From: Fictibacillus nanhaiensis
GTDB lineage: Bacteria; Bacillota; Bacilli; Bacillales; Fictibacillaceae
DNA length: 64,000 nucleotides
Direction of reading: 5' to 3'
Assembly: GCF_019801215.1 (NCBI RefSeq)
Contig: NZ_JAHVJO010000001.1
Span: 868,001 to 932,000 of the forward strand
Positions 1-9,128 of the stretch are shown here, piece by piece. The notes under the pieces were generated by a model. The model had not been told where the DNA came from. It was given only the letters and a program-made list of their open reading frames with translations, and did not search any database. Positions within the stretch are counted from its first letter, which is position 1, and each line of letters starts with the position of its first letter. The translations under genes were made by a program, and so were the position numbers.

Positions 1-998
1 CAGTATTGTTGATGGTTGGAACGTTTATCATTTCGGTTATGGTCTTTGCAAAATTTGGATTTAGTTTCACAGAAATGTTCCAACAAGTAAAGACATCAAC
101 TCCACTTGGAGAATCTTTCTTAAATCCAGGAAATAAGTTTAAGGATCCGCTTGATACCCTTTCATTAAATCTGGCCCTTGTACTAGGCACAGCTGGACTT
201 CCACATATATTGATCCGTTTCTTTACTGTTAAAGATGCCCCAACTGCAAGAAAATCTGTCGTTTACGCAACATGGTTGATTGGCGCTTTCTATATCATGA
301 CTATTTTCTTAGGATTCGGTGCTGCTGCATTTGTTGGACAAGATAACATCGTAGCTGCGAACGCAGCAGGTAATATGGCTGCTCCCCTATTAGCTCAAGT
401 TCTAGGTGGAGAATTTCTTTTTGCTTTTGTTTCCGCAGTTGCCTTTGCCACTATTTTAGCTGTTGTTGCGGGTCTTGTTTTATCAGCGGCATCAGCATTT
501 GCGCATGACTTTTATACCCATATCGTAAGAAAAGGAAATGCTTCGGAAAAGGAACAGATGAAGGCCGCTAAATGGGCTTCTGTCGGTGTAGCGGTCGTAT
601 CCATCCTTTTCGCTTTATTTGCACAAAAACTAAACGTTGCCTTTTTAGTTTCTCTTGCATTTGCTGTTGCCGCAAGCGCAAACCTTCCCATTATTTTGTT
701 GACCATTTTTTGGAAACGTTTTAATACTGCTGGAGCGGTTACTGGAATGCTTGTAGGACTTTTAAGTTCTCTGATTTTAGTAGGGATCTCACCGAGCGTC
801 TGGTCTCCAATTGAAGGAGCGGCCATCTTAACTGGAGACCCAATCTTCCCCCTCGCGAATCCAGGGATTGTTTCCATTCCACTCGGATTTTTAGGAGCAT
901 TTATCGGAACAATGGTGTCCAAACCTTCTGACGTTGAAAAGTACAATGAAATATTAGTGAAAGCAAATACGGGTTCAGGCCTCCGAAAAGGTGCATAA
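1..998 (+). CDS. actP: Sodium:solute symporter, acetate (ActP)-type, 5' truncated
   Basis: C-terminal ~330 residues of a sodium:solute symporter (SSS family); the reading frame is open from base 3, so the gene starts before the window. At least seven hydrophobic membrane segments are visible, including a GTAGLPHILIRFFTVKDA segment early in the fragment that is typical of the cation/acetate symporter ActP and of Bacillus YwcA. Known role of the family: Na+-coupled uptake of acetate or related small acids at the cytoplasmic membrane. Full members are about 510-550 residues, so about one third is missing here. It is followed by a strong terminator. Exact substrate is inferred from family resemblance only. 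Confidence 0.8.
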   Translation, partial: VLLMVGTFIISVMVFAKFGFSFTEMFQQVKTSTPLGESFLNPGNKFKDPLDTLSLNLALVLGTAGLPHILIRFFTVKDAPTARKSVVYATWLIGAFYIMTIFLGFGAAAFVGQDNIVAANAAGNMAAPLLAQVLGGEFLFAFVSAVAFATILAVVAGLVLSAASAFAHDFYTHIVRKGNASEKEQMKAAKWASVGVAVVSILFALFAQKLNVAFLVSLAFAVAASANLPIILLTIFWKRFNTAGAVTGMLVGLLSSLILVGISPSVWSPIEGAAILTGDPIFPLANPGIVSIPLGFLGAFIGTMVSKPSDVEKYNEILVKANTGSGLRKGA

Positions 999-1010
999 GA
1001 AAACGGACGG

Positions 1011-1046
1011 AAAAACCGGCTATTCATCAGCCGGTTTTGTTTTTTG
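1011..1046 (+). terminator. Rho-independent terminator after the symporter gene
   Basis: Ten-base stem AAAACCGGCT / AGCCGGTTTT with a 7-base loop, followed by GTTTTTT. It overlaps the last codon of the convergent permease gene, which therefore ends inside the hairpin. Confidence 0.85.
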
Positions 1047-2435
1047 CTCATTTTTACGAACAAAGGGATAGAATAAGATGCCTGAACTAAGAAGTGCGAT
1101 TCCAAACAAAAAGGTTTTCATGTCAGCGGTTCCTGCGTAAATAACCCAAATTGAATAAAGTGCAGCGAGTGCAGCTATTATCGCATCCGTTATTCGTTTA
1201 TTCTTAGCTCCTTTATACGTCTCGCCATTGATGACGAGCTTTAATTGATATAGCGATGCAACGATATACGGAACTAAAAAGGCAAGAGTTGCAATGAAAA
1301 TCATGAAATCAAATGCTTGTGCCATGGATTGTGAGACGACTGACAATAAAAAGAGCTGTGTGCATAAATTTGTAACCCACAAAGAAAAAACAGGTGCTCC
1401 TTTGTTGTTTTCTTTTAAAAAAGCAGGGATGAACATTTTTTGTTTGGCTGCTTGAAACGGCACTTCAGCTGACAGAAGAACCCATCCGATTGTAGCACCG
1501 AAAAGAGATATCACTCCTAATAAAGCCATAATCTTACTGCCTGAAGGGCCGATGGATACCATTAACGCATCAACTAACGGTTTTTGAGAAGAAACGAGTT
1601 CATTCTGTGTCAATGTTCCCATAACCAATAATGTGATACTTAAATATAGTGCTAATGCAATTAATAGTCCGAGTATTGTAGCTTTTTTTACGTCACTCTT
1701 TTTCTTTGCACGGGTTGAGAAGACTACAGCTGACTCGACACCAACAAATGCCCAAAGTGTTGCGATTGCAGCATGATTGATTTGATTAAAGTATCCGGCA
1801 GTCACACCACCTTCACCTTCTATTGGTTCATAAAAAGGAATAAGGTTACTTTTCTCAAAAGCATATAAACAAGCAAAGATGAATAATAAAAAGCCTAAAA
1901 CTTTAGCAGCGGTTGCGATAAAGTTTACTTTTCCTGCACCTTCAATTCCATTTAGAATTAATGCATGAACCCCCCATAGCAAAATGGTACACACGATAAA
2001 CGTAATGATGCCCCCGATTGTTATCGTAGTCCCTGCCATACTGAATAAGGGCTTCTGGTTTGTCATGAATGGAAAGAATGTAGATAAATAACTTGCAAAA
2101 GTTGTAATGATTGCAACGTTTCCTGACCAGTTAGCCACCCAATAACCCCAGCTTACAAGATAGCCGCTGAGTAACGAAGATTGTGTATTTTCTTTAAACA
2201 ATGCTTTCGCATAGTTTTGTGGTCCACCGTTTAATTCTGGCTTAATAAGAGAGAGATTACCAAAAACTAAAGCAGTCATGAGTACTCCAAAGCCAGTAAT
2301 GATCCATGCGGAAAGAACTCCAGCAGGACTCGCTACTTCTGCTAAAGATCTTGGAAGCATAAAAATTCCTGAACCTACCATGTTTCCGACTACAAGTGCT
2401 GTTAAGACCCAAAATCCAAAGTTTCTCTTATTCAA
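1020..2435 (-). CDS. APC-family amino acid permease (basic amino acid/polyamine antiporter type)
   Basis: Twelve-segment membrane transporter of about 471 residues. The N-terminus carries the family signature GNMVGSGIFMLP, and the segment LWAFVGVESAVVFS around the middle is typical of amino acid antiporters of the arginine/ornithine and lysine group. The TTG start at 2435 is preferred over the longer frame because AAAGGTGG lies just upstream. It probably exchanges or imports an amino acid at the cytoplasmic membrane; the substrate cannot be read from the sequence. It is monocistronic and convergent with the symporter gene. Confidence 0.75.
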   Translation of the reverse strand: MNKRNFGFWVLTALVVGNMVGSGIFMLPRSLAEVASPAGVLSAWIITGFGVLMTALVFGNLSLIKPELNGGPQNYAKALFKENTQSSLLSGYLVSWGYWVANWSGNVAIITTFASYLSTFFPFMTNQKPLFSMAGTTITIGGIITFIVCTILLWGVHALILNGIEGAGKVNFIATAAKVLGFLLFIFACLYAFEKSNLIPFYEPIEGEGGVTAGYFNQINHAAIATLWAFVGVESAVVFSTRAKKKSDVKKATILGLLIALALYLSITLLVMGTLTQNELVSSQKPLVDALMVSIGPSGSKIMALLGVISLFGATIGWVLLSAEVPFQAAKQKMFIPAFLKENNKGAPVFSLWVTNLCTQLFLLSVVSQSMAQAFDFMIFIATLAFLVPYIVASLYQLKLVINGETYKGAKNKRITDAIIAALAALYSIWVIYAGTADMKTFLFGIALLSSGILFYPFVRKNEQKTKPADE

Positions 2436-2504
2436 TGAAATACCACCTTTCACAGTACATATTTTGCCCAAAGTGTGGTATTGAAATCCTTTATCCTTTT
2501 CATA

Positions 2505-2530
2505 AAAAAAGAAACCTAAAAAATAGGTCC
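2505..2530 (-). terminator. Terminator after cvfB
   Basis: On the minus strand a short ACCTA / TAGGT stem is followed by TTTCTTTTTTT. Short stem but a good T tract directly behind the cvfB stop. Confidence 0.6.
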
Positions 2531-2540
2531 CCTTTTGTAA

Positions 2541-3401
2541 CTATATTTGAAGATACGTTTTTCCGTTTTCTTGAATAATCTTTTCTTCTTTCATGAGCTT
2601 TCCAAGTGCCCGTTTAAATGCAGCTTTACTCATTTGAAAGGTTTCTTTGATTTCTTCTGGAGAAGATTTATCGGTTAGAGGCATCTGACCTTTGTTTTCA
2701 CGTAAATATTGATAAATGCGTTCAGAGTCTTCAGCATAAGCTAGTTCTTTTCTTGCTCTCATCGATAGATTGATTCTTCCATCTTCTCGAACGAATGCAA
2801 CACGTGCGCCTAACTTTTGACCAAGACGAGGCTTAACTTTTAATTCGTCATTGTGAATAAATCCAATGTATTGTGATTCCGTAAATAACAATACGCCTGC
2901 CTCATTGATTTTATACACATGGCCTGAAGTTTGTTCATTAAATGCTTCTTGAGGAGCAGCTTCTGCTTGTTCCACCATCTCTTCCTCTGTGGCTAGATCG
3001 GCAAAAATTCTTCCCTTTTTATCTAGCTTTAAGCCTGAATACAATTTGTCTCCAATATGTGGCCATTCTTCCCACGATTGCGGAAGGTCGTCTTTTGACA
3101 AAAGAACATCTTTTTTGATTCCTATATTCAAAAATACACCTAGCTTATGATTTACACCTGCTACTTCTAGCCAAGCAAGCGAATCTAATCTAACTTTAGG
3201 AATCGTTTCAGTAGCAGCTAGTCTTCCTTCATGGTCTTGGTATAAAAATACTTCCACCATACTTCCTTCTTCATATTTATTCTTAGCTTCAGATCGATGC
3301 AAAAGTACTTCTTTGCCATCCTCTAGATCTAAAATATAGCCTAAATCTGAATCTCTTTTAACTTTAAGCGTATAAACTAATCCGGGTTTTTTTGATTCCA
3401 T
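2541..3401 (-). CDS. cvfB: S1-domain RNA-binding protein CvfB (YitL family)
   Basis: 286 residues, the usual length of CvfB. S1-like beta-barrel modules occupy the first two thirds, for example GVLLFTESQYIGFIHNDEL near residue 170, and a winged-helix segment closes the protein (SSPEEIKETFQMSKAAFKRALGKL near residues 240-265). The family binds RNA and affects virulence-gene expression in Staphylococcus; its role in Bacillus is poorly defined. The ATG has AAGGAATG upstream. It stands alone between the permease gene and yycC, both on the same strand. Confidence 0.85.
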   Translation of the reverse strand: MESKKPGLVYTLKVKRDSDLGYILDLEDGKEVLLHRSEAKNKYEEGSMVEVFLYQDHEGRLAATETIPKVRLDSLAWLEVAGVNHKLGVFLNIGIKKDVLLSKDDLPQSWEEWPHIGDKLYSGLKLDKKGRIFADLATEEEMVEQAEAAPQEAFNEQTSGHVYKINEAGVLLFTESQYIGFIHNDELKVKPRLGQKLGARVAFVREDGRINLSMRARKELAYAEDSERIYQYLRENKGQMPLTDKSSPEEIKETFQMSKAAFKRALGKLMKEEKIIQENGKTYLQI

Positions 3402-3443
3402 AATTTCATTCCTTTTCTTTAAAGATTCCTAATTAAACAAAAA

Positions 3444-3467
3444 GAAAAACCTACATAGTAGGTTTTC
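3444..3467 (-). terminator. Terminator after yycC
   Basis: Minus-strand stem AAAACCTAC / GTAGGTTTTT followed by a T-rich stretch, just after the yycC stop. Confidence 0.75.
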
Positions 3468-3483
3468 GCCTTCTTGTTCTTAA

Positions 3484-3633
3484 TTATTCATCGTTATTTT
3501 CTTTAGCTGCCTCTAGCTCCATTAGTTTTTTAACTAGAATATGCTGTGGCATATGCATCAACTGCTCTAGAGGAACATTTAATTCTTTTGCTAATTTAAC
3601 AGCAGTTTCAGCAGATAATTGTAAAGGTTTCAT
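3484..3633 (-). CDS. yycC: YycC family small protein
   Basis: A 49-residue protein starting MKPLQLSAETAVKLAKELNV and containing LMHMPQHILVKKLMELE. It matches the small YycC family of Bacilli, whose function is not known. A good GGAGGG ribosome binding site precedes the ATG. It has its own terminator and looks monocistronic. The helical, charged composition suggests a small soluble protein, perhaps a regulator, but nothing in the sequence fixes a role. Confidence 0.8.
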   Translation of the reverse strand: MKPLQLSAETAVKLAKELNVPLEQLMHMPQHILVKKLMELEAAKENNDE

Positions 3634-3707
3634 AGCAATCCCTCCATTAGAAATTATAACAGTGAAATTCTTATTTTACACGATAAGAATATCCTGTCTA
3701 GTTTTCT

Positions 3708-5396
3708 TTAAAAGAGTCCAATCGCCTTGCCATCCTCACTAACATCCATTTTATTAGCAGCCGGAACTTTTGGTAAACCTGGCATCGTCATAACATCTCC
3801 TGTAAGAGCTACTAAAAAGCCAGCTCCAATAGATGGTTTAAGTTCTCTAATCGTAATGGTGAAGTTCTCTGGTCTGCCCAGTTTTTTGGGATCATCTGAA
3901 AAAGAATACTGAGTTTTTGCCATACAGATAGGGAGTTTGTCCCAACCGAACTCACTATATTGTTTAATTTGTTTTAACGTTTTTGGTGAATATTGAATTT
4001 CGCCAGCACCATATACTTTTTTGCAGATCGTTTCTATCTTGTCTTGTATCGACTGGTCAAGATCATATAAAGGTTTATAGTCATTCTTTTCGTTTTCAAT
4101 GACGTTTAACACTTTATTTGCAAGCTCTTCTCCGCCTTCTCCACCTTTTGCCCAAACATCAGCTACTTCAGCTGCAACACCTTTTTCCTGACACCAATCT
4201 TTAATGAAAGCTACTTCTTCTTCGGTATCTGTAACAAACTTATTGATGGCTACAACTACTGGTACTCCAAATTGCTTCAATGTTTCAAGGTGTTTCTCAA
4301 GGTTTGGCATCCCTTTTTCAAGTGCTTTAACATCTGGTGTTTTTAAATATTCCTTTGAAAGCCCGCCATGCATCTTAAGTGCTCTGACTGTAGCTACTAT
4401 CACTACAGCACTAGGGTTGATACCTGCGTACCTCGCTTTAATATCTAAAAACTTTTCAGCTCCTAAATCTGCACCGAATCCAGCTTCTGTTACAACCATT
4501 TCACCAAGTTTTGAAGCAAGCTTAGTGGCAATAACACTGTTGCATCCATGGGCGATATTTGCAAATGGACCACCATGAACAAGTGCAGGAGTGTTTTCTA
4601 AAGTTTGAACGATATTTGGCCGAATCGCGTCTTTTAAGAGAAGTGTAAGTGCTCCGTGTGCATTTAGGTCTCCTGCCGTAACCGGTTCGTTTTCATAATC
4701 GAATGCAACAACCATTTTTGATAATCGCAGCTTTAAATCTTCTAAGTTATTTGCCAAACAGAAAATGGCCATGATTTCTGAAGCAACCGTTATGTCAAAT
4801 CCGTCTTCACGCGGAACACCTTGTACGGGTCCGCCTAAACCGATTACAATTTTCCTTAGAGACCGGTCATTCATGTCCAACGCACGTTTCCATACGATAC
4901 GACGAGGGTCTATATTCAATTCGTTCCCTTGATGGATATGATTATCAATCAGGGCAGCTAAAGCGTTGTTAGCAGTCGTTATAGCGTGGAGATCACCTGT
5001 AAAATGAAGGTTAATGTCCTCCATTGGCATTACTTGTGAATACCCGCCTCCTGCAGCTCCGCCTTTAATCCCCATACTAGGACCTAAAGAAGGTTCTCGT
5101 AAAGCGATAATCGTTTTCTTACCAACGCGATTAAGTGCTTGTCCAAGACCAACTGTTACAGTAGATTTACCTTCACCAGCAGGTGTTGGACTAATAGCAG
5201 TAACTAAGACTACTTTTCCATCTTCAACATTTTGAAGCTTTTGAAAAAGATCTAATGAAAGCTTCCCTTTATATCTTCCATAAGGTTCCCAATCATCTTC
5301 ATCAATCCCTAGTTGTCCTACAATCTCTTCAATTCGCAGCATCTTTGCTGATTGGGCAATCTCGATATCACTTTTTAACGTAACCTTTTCTAGCAT
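3708..5396 (-). CDS. fhs: Formate--tetrahydrofolate ligase
   Basis: 562 residues from the ATG at 5396, chosen because GGAGGG lies upstream and the length then matches the family. It ligates formate to tetrahydrofolate with ATP, giving 10-formyl-THF for purine synthesis and one-carbon metabolism in the cytosol. Visible motifs are the P-loop [18 protein letters not shown] near residue 70 and the conserved [14 protein letters not shown] near residue 290. The gene is separated from the ferredoxin gene by a divergent promoter region and appears monocistronic. Confidence 0.95.
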   Translation of the reverse strand: MLEKVTLKSDIEIAQSAKMLRIEEIVGQLGIDEDDWEPYGRYKGKLSLDLFQKLQNVEDGKVVLVTAISPTPAGEGKSTVTVGLGQALNRVGKKTIIALREPSLGPSMGIKGGAAGGGYSQVMPMEDINLHFTGDLHAITTANNALAALIDNHIHQGNELNIDPRRIVWKRALDMNDRSLRKIVIGLGGPVQGVPREDGFDITVASEIMAIFCLANNLEDLKLRLSKMVVAFDYENEPVTAGDLNAHGALTLLLKDAIRPNIVQTLENTPALVHGGPFANIAHGCNSVIATKLASKLGEMVVTEAGFGADLGAEKFLDIKARYAGINPSAVVIVATVRALKMHGGLSKEYLKTPDVKALEKGMPNLEKHLETLKQFGVPVVVAINKFVTDTEEEVAFIKDWCQEKGVAAEVADVWAKGGEGGEELANKVLNVIENEKNDYKPLYDLDQSIQDKIETICKKVYGAGEIQYSPKTLKQIKQYSEFGWDKLPICMAKTQYSFSDDPKKLGRPENFTITIRELKPSIGAGFLVALTGDVMTMPGLPKVPAANKMDVSEDGKAIGLF

Positions 5397-5499
5397 ATTG
5401 ATTAAACCCTCCATCATATAAAATTGTCTCACCTTTTATTGTATATGAAAAAAGTATGTGATGCGAAGAGTTTTTCTATTACATAAAACATTGGTTTAG

Positions 5500-5527
5500 T
5501 TTACTTGCAAGTAGGATATCGTATAAT
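5500..5527 (+). promoter_or_regulatory. SigA-type promoter for the ferredoxin gene
   Basis: TTTACT (5500-5505), 16-base spacer, TATAAT (5522-5527), 34 bases before the ferredoxin ATG. Confidence 0.6.
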
Positions 5528-5561
5528 AGGAATGGTAAGATATTCCCAAGGAGGTAGTTTA

Positions 5562-5891
5562 ATGGCAAAGATTGAAGTACAAGGCTATGGAACGTATTCG
5601 ATTGAAAACGGAACAAGACTAGTGAACGCATTAGAAGACAATGGAATTGATATCCTCCATCGTTGTGGCGGTAAAGCAAAATGTACAACTTGCCGTGTTG
5701 AGGTGCTTTCGGGAGATTTAGGTCCGATCGGGGAAAAAGAAGCAAATATCATCGAGACAAAAGGTTTGTCAGGAAACGTTAGACTGTCTTGTCAGATCTG
5801 CGTAACTGAAGATGCAGCGATTAAACCTGTTCTAACCGTGAGTTCAGAAGGATTAGACGCTGGTCCACGTCCCTCTGAAGAATGTGAGTAA
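5562..5891 (+). CDS. Plant-type 2Fe-2S ferredoxin
   Basis: 109 residues. The cluster ligands form the CX5CX2C pattern RCGGKAKCTTC near residue 40, and the fourth cysteine lies in LSCQICV near residue 75. This is the fold of plant-type and adrenodoxin-like ferredoxins that carry one electron. AAGGAGG sits 7 bases before the ATG. The gene is monocistronic between its own promoter and a strong terminator, so its redox partner is not indicated by context. Confidence 0.88.
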   Translation: MAKIEVQGYGTYSIENGTRLVNALEDNGIDILHRCGGKAKCTTCRVEVLSGDLGPIGEKEANIIETKGLSGNVRLSCQICVTEDAAIKPVLTVSSEGLDAGPRPSEECE

Positions 5892-5918
5892 AAAAGGGCC
5901 TTCTAGTAGGCCCTTTTT
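5891..5918 (+). terminator. Terminator after the ferredoxin gene
   Basis: AAAAAGGGCC / GGCCCTTTTTT inverted repeat with an 8-base loop; the run of T follows directly. Confidence 0.9.
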
Positions 5919-5957
5919 TCTTTATTTTAATAGTCGGAATTTGTCGATATTTGACAA

Positions 5958-6042
5958 CTCGTGGATATATGCTGAAAATTTTTGGATTCACGTGCAAAAC
6001 TTTTGGATTAAGGTACAAAACTTTCGGATTCACCTAAGAATT
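5958..6042. repeat. Imperfect tandem repeat with 21-22 base period
   Basis: Four degenerate units, the clearest at 5979-6000, 6001-6021 and 6022-6042, each of the form TTTTGGATTnAcGTnCAAAAC. The period equals seven codons, so both strands stay open and spell heptapeptide repeats (NPKVLHV on the minus strand). No ribosome binding site accompanies these frames, and I read it as non-coding. Confidence 0.7.
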
Positions 6043-6044
6043 TT

Positions 6045-6698
6045 TCATGATTGGGATTCATTGACTTCCCATTCTGCAAAAAACTGGTCTAAAAAGCTCT
6101 CTAAGAAGGCATGACGCTCATCTGCAAGCTTTTTTGCATATGAAGTATTCATTGTATTTTTTAATTTTAATAGTTTTTCATAAAAGTGGTTAACAGCAGT
6201 ACTCTTTTCGTTACGATATTGATCTTTTGTCATGAATTCTCGAACAGGTATTTCCGGGTCGTACATCAACTGTCCTTTTGCGCCAGAATAAGCAAAAGTC
6301 CTCCCAATTCCAATCGCACCAATCGCATCTAGACGGTCAGCATCTTGAACGACTTTTCCTTCAATCGTTTTCATTCCTGTCTGATTTCCGCCCTTATATG
6401 ACATGGAACCGATAATTGACAGTATATGTTCTATGTACTCTGACTCCACTTCAATGGACTGAAGCCATTGTAAAACTTCATTCATCCCTTTTTCTTCACT
6501 GCCGGCAATTTTCTCATCGGCGATGTCATGCAACAATGCGGCCATGACACAGATAAAGCGATCTGCTCCTTCTTGAACAGCGATGTTTTCTGCCAATTTT
6601 CTCACACGATAAATATGATACCAATCGTGTCCGCTGCTTTCATGTTGTAACTGTTCTTTTACGAAGTTCTCCGTCTTCTCTATCATGCTTTGTTTCAT
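6045..6698 (-). CDS. ypgQ: HD-domain metal-dependent phosphohydrolase (YpgQ-like)
   Basis: 217 residues. The HD-domain metal ligands are seen as SGHDWYHIYRV near residue 24, ALLHDIADEKI near residue 55 and DADRLDAIGAIG near residue 120. Bacillus YpgQ, of similar length, hydrolyses dNTPs and nucleotide pyrophosphate bonds; that function is carried over by family resemblance. The DUF6123-like gene upstream ends 9 bases before, so the two probably form an operon. Confidence 0.8.
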   Translation of the reverse strand: MKQSMIEKTENFVKEQLQHESSGHDWYHIYRVRKLAENIAVQEGADRFICVMAALLHDIADEKIAGSEEKGMNEVLQWLQSIEVESEYIEHILSIIGSMSYKGGNQTGMKTIEGKVVQDADRLDAIGAIGIGRTFAYSGAKGQLMYDPEIPVREFMTKDQYRNEKSTAVNHFYEKLLKLKNTMNTSYAKKLADERHAFLESFLDQFFAEWEVNESQS

Positions 6699-6707
6699 AT
6701 ATTCTTT

Positions 6708-7007
6708 TTACCCCACTGAACAAGAATGGCTGTTTTCTCTGTTTGATTGTAATTGATCAAGCAATTCATACGCTTTTTTCTTGGATTGGACATTTTCTTT
6801 TACAAATGATTCTAATAATGCAATAAAATAGCTTCCATCAAAAGCTAACTGTTTGATAAGTGTTATTTCTAAGGCGATGATAACCTGCGATTCTGAAGCT
6901 TCTGTATAGTGTCTTCCAAAGTAGATAAAATGAAGATCTCCATCCGAGAGACGGAAGCCTTTGGAAGCTAGCAATGTTACATAATTCTCTAAACTATTTT
7001 CGTCCAT
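6708..7007 (-). CDS. Conserved hypothetical protein (DUF6123-like)
   Basis: 99 residues, no signal peptide and no membrane segment. The pattern LASKGFRLSDGDLHFIYFGRHYTEASESQVIIALEIT resembles a small family of unknown function seen in Bacillus (DUF6123, from memory and not certain). The ATG at 7007 follows GGGGTTGAG. It is nine bases upstream of the HD hydrolase gene and probably cotranscribed with it. Confidence 0.6.
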   Translation of the reverse strand: MDENSLENYVTLLASKGFRLSDGDLHFIYFGRHYTEASESQVIIALEITLIKQLAFDGSYFIALLESFVKENVQSKKKAYELLDQLQSNRENSHSCSVG

Positions 7008-7056
7008 TTACTCAACCCCAAAATCAAAAGATTCTAGTAAATTGTACCAGTTGAGG

Positions 7057-7725
7057 CTAGAAATTATCAATCACTTCTTTTTTGGCTTTAATTATTTTTC
7101 CCTGAAGGGCTTGCTGCACCAATTGATCTGCAACTTTGTTTTCGTTTCTAGGAATCCAGGTGTAGATAGGATCGATTTGATGTTTCTTAAATAGTGCTTC
7201 GATTTTGTCTGCCCAGGTTTGGAGGTTTGATTCATAAACAGGCCATTCCCCTTTCATCTGCTCAATAACCACTTTGGAGTCTCCCATAATTATTACTTCT
7301 TCATATTGGACACCAAGCTCTTCTAATTCTCTCGCAGCTATCCAAAGGGCTGCATATTCTGCTTCATTATTGGATTCGATATTTGTATAGCTTGTGTTTT
7401 TCTTCATTCGGTATGTTATCCCATTTTGTGAATAGTGGATTACAATTCCTTGGCCGCTCGTTCCTCTATCTGCTTTAAATCCGCCATCAAAGTATATCGT
7501 GATATTTTGCGGCTCTTCTTTCTTAACTTCTGTCAGTTTTAAAAGCTCTTTTTTTGACCAGGATACTCCTTTGCTGTCTATGAAAGTGATAGAAGAAATT
7601 CTTCCTGTTTTTTCAAGGTCTATTGCCGTAAATAAAGCTTCATTAAGCGATATGGGATCTGAAACAAATCGAATTTTCAATTGTGATTTTGGATGTTTGT
7701 AAATGTATTCAATGGAGAAGTTCAT
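7057..7725 (-). CDS. RNase H-like protein with N-terminal extension (YpeP-like)
   Basis: 222 residues from the ATG at 7725, supported by AAGGAG 8 bases upstream. An N-terminal domain of about 75 residues precedes a type 1 RNase H fold. The acidic catalytic set is visible: IYFDGGF (about residue 82), NNEAEYAALWIA (about 124), MGDSKVV (about 152) and NKVADQLV (about 200). It probably degrades RNA in RNA-DNA hybrids. It is divergent from a second, shorter RNase H-like gene that begins 73 bases away, an arrangement also known for Bacillus ypeP/ypdQ. Which substrate each uses is not known from the sequence. Confidence 0.75.
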   Translation of the reverse strand: MNFSIEYIYKHPKSQLKIRFVSDPISLNEALFTAIDLEKTGRISSITFIDSKGVSWSKKELLKLTEVKKEEPQNITIYFDGGFKADRGTSGQGIVIHYSQNGITYRMKKNTSYTNIESNNEAEYAALWIAARELEELGVQYEEVIIMGDSKVVIEQMKGEWPVYESNLQTWADKIEALFKKHQIDPIYTWIPRNENKVADQLVQQALQGKIIKAKKEVIDNF

Positions 7726-7798
7726 GGCAATCTCCTTTTTCATTTTATTAAAGTACATTATAATACGTTTATAATCTTACATAGAGGAGAGACAAGAA

Positions 7799-8206
7799 TT
7801 GATTGAAGTTTACATAGATGGTGCAAGTGCCGGTGATCCGGGAATATCTGGAGCAGGTGTGTATGTAAAAATGGGCGATGGAACAACTCATTCTTATCGT
7901 TTCCCAATAGGCAGCATGTCTAACCATGAAGCTGAATTTAATGCCCTCATACATGCTTTAGAGCTTTGTGTTACACATAACTGGAGAATCGTTTCATTTC
8001 GAACAGACTCACAAGCTGTTGAAAGTGCAGTAGACAAACGATATGCAAAGGATAAGAGGTATACACCATTGTTAGAAAAAGCATTATCCCTTGCGGATCA
8101 ACTAGATTTGTTTTTTATTAAATGGATTCCATCCAAACAAAATAAAAAAGCTGACGAACTGGCGAGACAAGCCATCCAATTAAACAAGGTTCAGCTCGAT
8201 GATTAA
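7799..8206 (+). CDS. RNase HI-like protein (YpdQ-like)
   Basis: 135 residues, starting with TTG behind GAGGAGAG. A complete minimal RNase H fold: IDGASAGDPG near residue 7, NHEAEFNALIHAL near 42, RTDSQAV near 69 and NKKADELARQA near 117, giving the D-E-D-D set. Its stop codon overlaps the start of the downstream EamA transporter gene by eight bases, so the two are translationally coupled. It is divergent from the longer RNase H-like gene. Confidence 0.78.
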   Translation: MIEVYIDGASAGDPGISGAGVYVKMGDGTTHSYRFPIGSMSNHEAEFNALIHALELCVTHNWRIVSFRTDSQAVESAVDKRYAKDKRYTPLLEKALSLADQLDLFFIKWIPSKQNKKADELARQAIQLNKVQLDD

Positions 8207-9128
8207 GAAATCATGGTTTGCTGACTTCAACTTGTTGATGGTTGCATTTGTTTGGGGAACAACATTTGTGATTGTTCAACGTGCTAACGCTTTCTTAGAA
8301 CCTTATTCATTTAACACCATTCGATTTAGTGTTGCTGCTGCCATCTTATTATGTATTATCCTCTTCTTTAAACGCACTTCACTAACAAAATTTAAAAATA
8401 GAGATTTGTTGAAGAGTGGAATTTTATTAGGTTTTTGGCTATTTTTAGGATATGGGTTTCAAACGGTTGGTCTTTTATATACTACCTCTTCTAAAGCAGG
8501 TTTTATTACGGGTTTAAGTGTTGTACTTGTTCCCTTATTAAGCTATATCGTATTAAAACAAAAATTAAATTGGCAAATAGGATTAAGTTCGGGTGTTGCT
8601 GTAGTTGGACTTTACTTTTTAACCATTCATAACAGTTTCACTTTAAATTTAGGTGATGCTTATGTGCTTTTGTGTGCCATATCTTTTGCACTGCATATCG
8701 TTTTTACAGGTAAGTTTGCCAGAAATTTTGATGCTTTATGTCTTACTGTCATTCAGTTATCTACTGTTTCTTTTTTAAGTTTTTTCACAGCACTTGCTAC
8801 AGAAAATTGGAAAGAGATGTTTGTTACCCAAATGGTCTTCAAACAAGAAGTGATTTCGGCTCTCATTATTACTTCCTTATTTGCGACAGCATTAGCGTTT
8901 TTAGCACAAACCTATTTTCAGTCCTTTACAACACCTGCAAGAGTAGCGTTAATTTTTGCGATGGAGCCTGTGTTTGCAGCTGTTACAGCCTACGTTATGC
9001 TTGATGAACGTCTAGGGTCAAAAGCCATAATGGGCTGTATATTCATATTACTTGGAATGATTCTATCTGAATTAAAAATCAGTCATATGCCTTTTCGGCG
9101 TAAACAAAAAGAGTGGGATGCACATTAA
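8199..9128 (+). CDS. EamA/DMT-family transporter
   Basis: 309 residues with about ten hydrophobic helices, built from two EamA repeats; each repeat shows the conserved small-residue pattern (FVWGTTFVIVQRAN near residue 18, ARVALIFAMEPVFAAVTAYVMLDE near residue 247). DMT transporters export or import metabolites such as amino acids and sugars; the substrate cannot be inferred. Its start overlaps the RNase HI-like gene and its stop overlaps the stop of the convergent exonuclease gene by a few bases. Confidence 0.8.
   Translation: MIKKSWFADFNLLMVAFVWGTTFVIVQRANAFLEPYSFNTIRFSVAAAILLCIILFFKRTSLTKFKNRDLLKSGILLGFWLFLGYGFQTVGLLYTTSSKAGFITGLSVVLVPLLSYIVLKQKLNWQIGLSSGVAVVGLYFLTIHNSFTLNLGDAYVLLCAISFALHIVFTGKFARNFDALCLTVIQLSTVSFLSFFTALATENWKEMFVTQMVFKQEVISALIITSLFATALAFLAQTYFQSFTTPARVALIFAMEPVFAAVTAYVMLDERLGSKAIMGCIFILLGMILSELKISHMPFRRKQKEWDAH

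Noticed and set aside
4204-4578. 124-codon frame opposite fhs
   Set aside because: Antisense shadow of a highly conserved gene.
5958-6042. CRISPR array
   Set aside because: Repeats are adjacent without spacers, degenerate, and no cas gene is present.
5821-6114. Two overlapping frames with heptapeptide repeats
   Set aside because: They come from the 21-base tandem repeat; no ribosome binding site and they overlap real genes.
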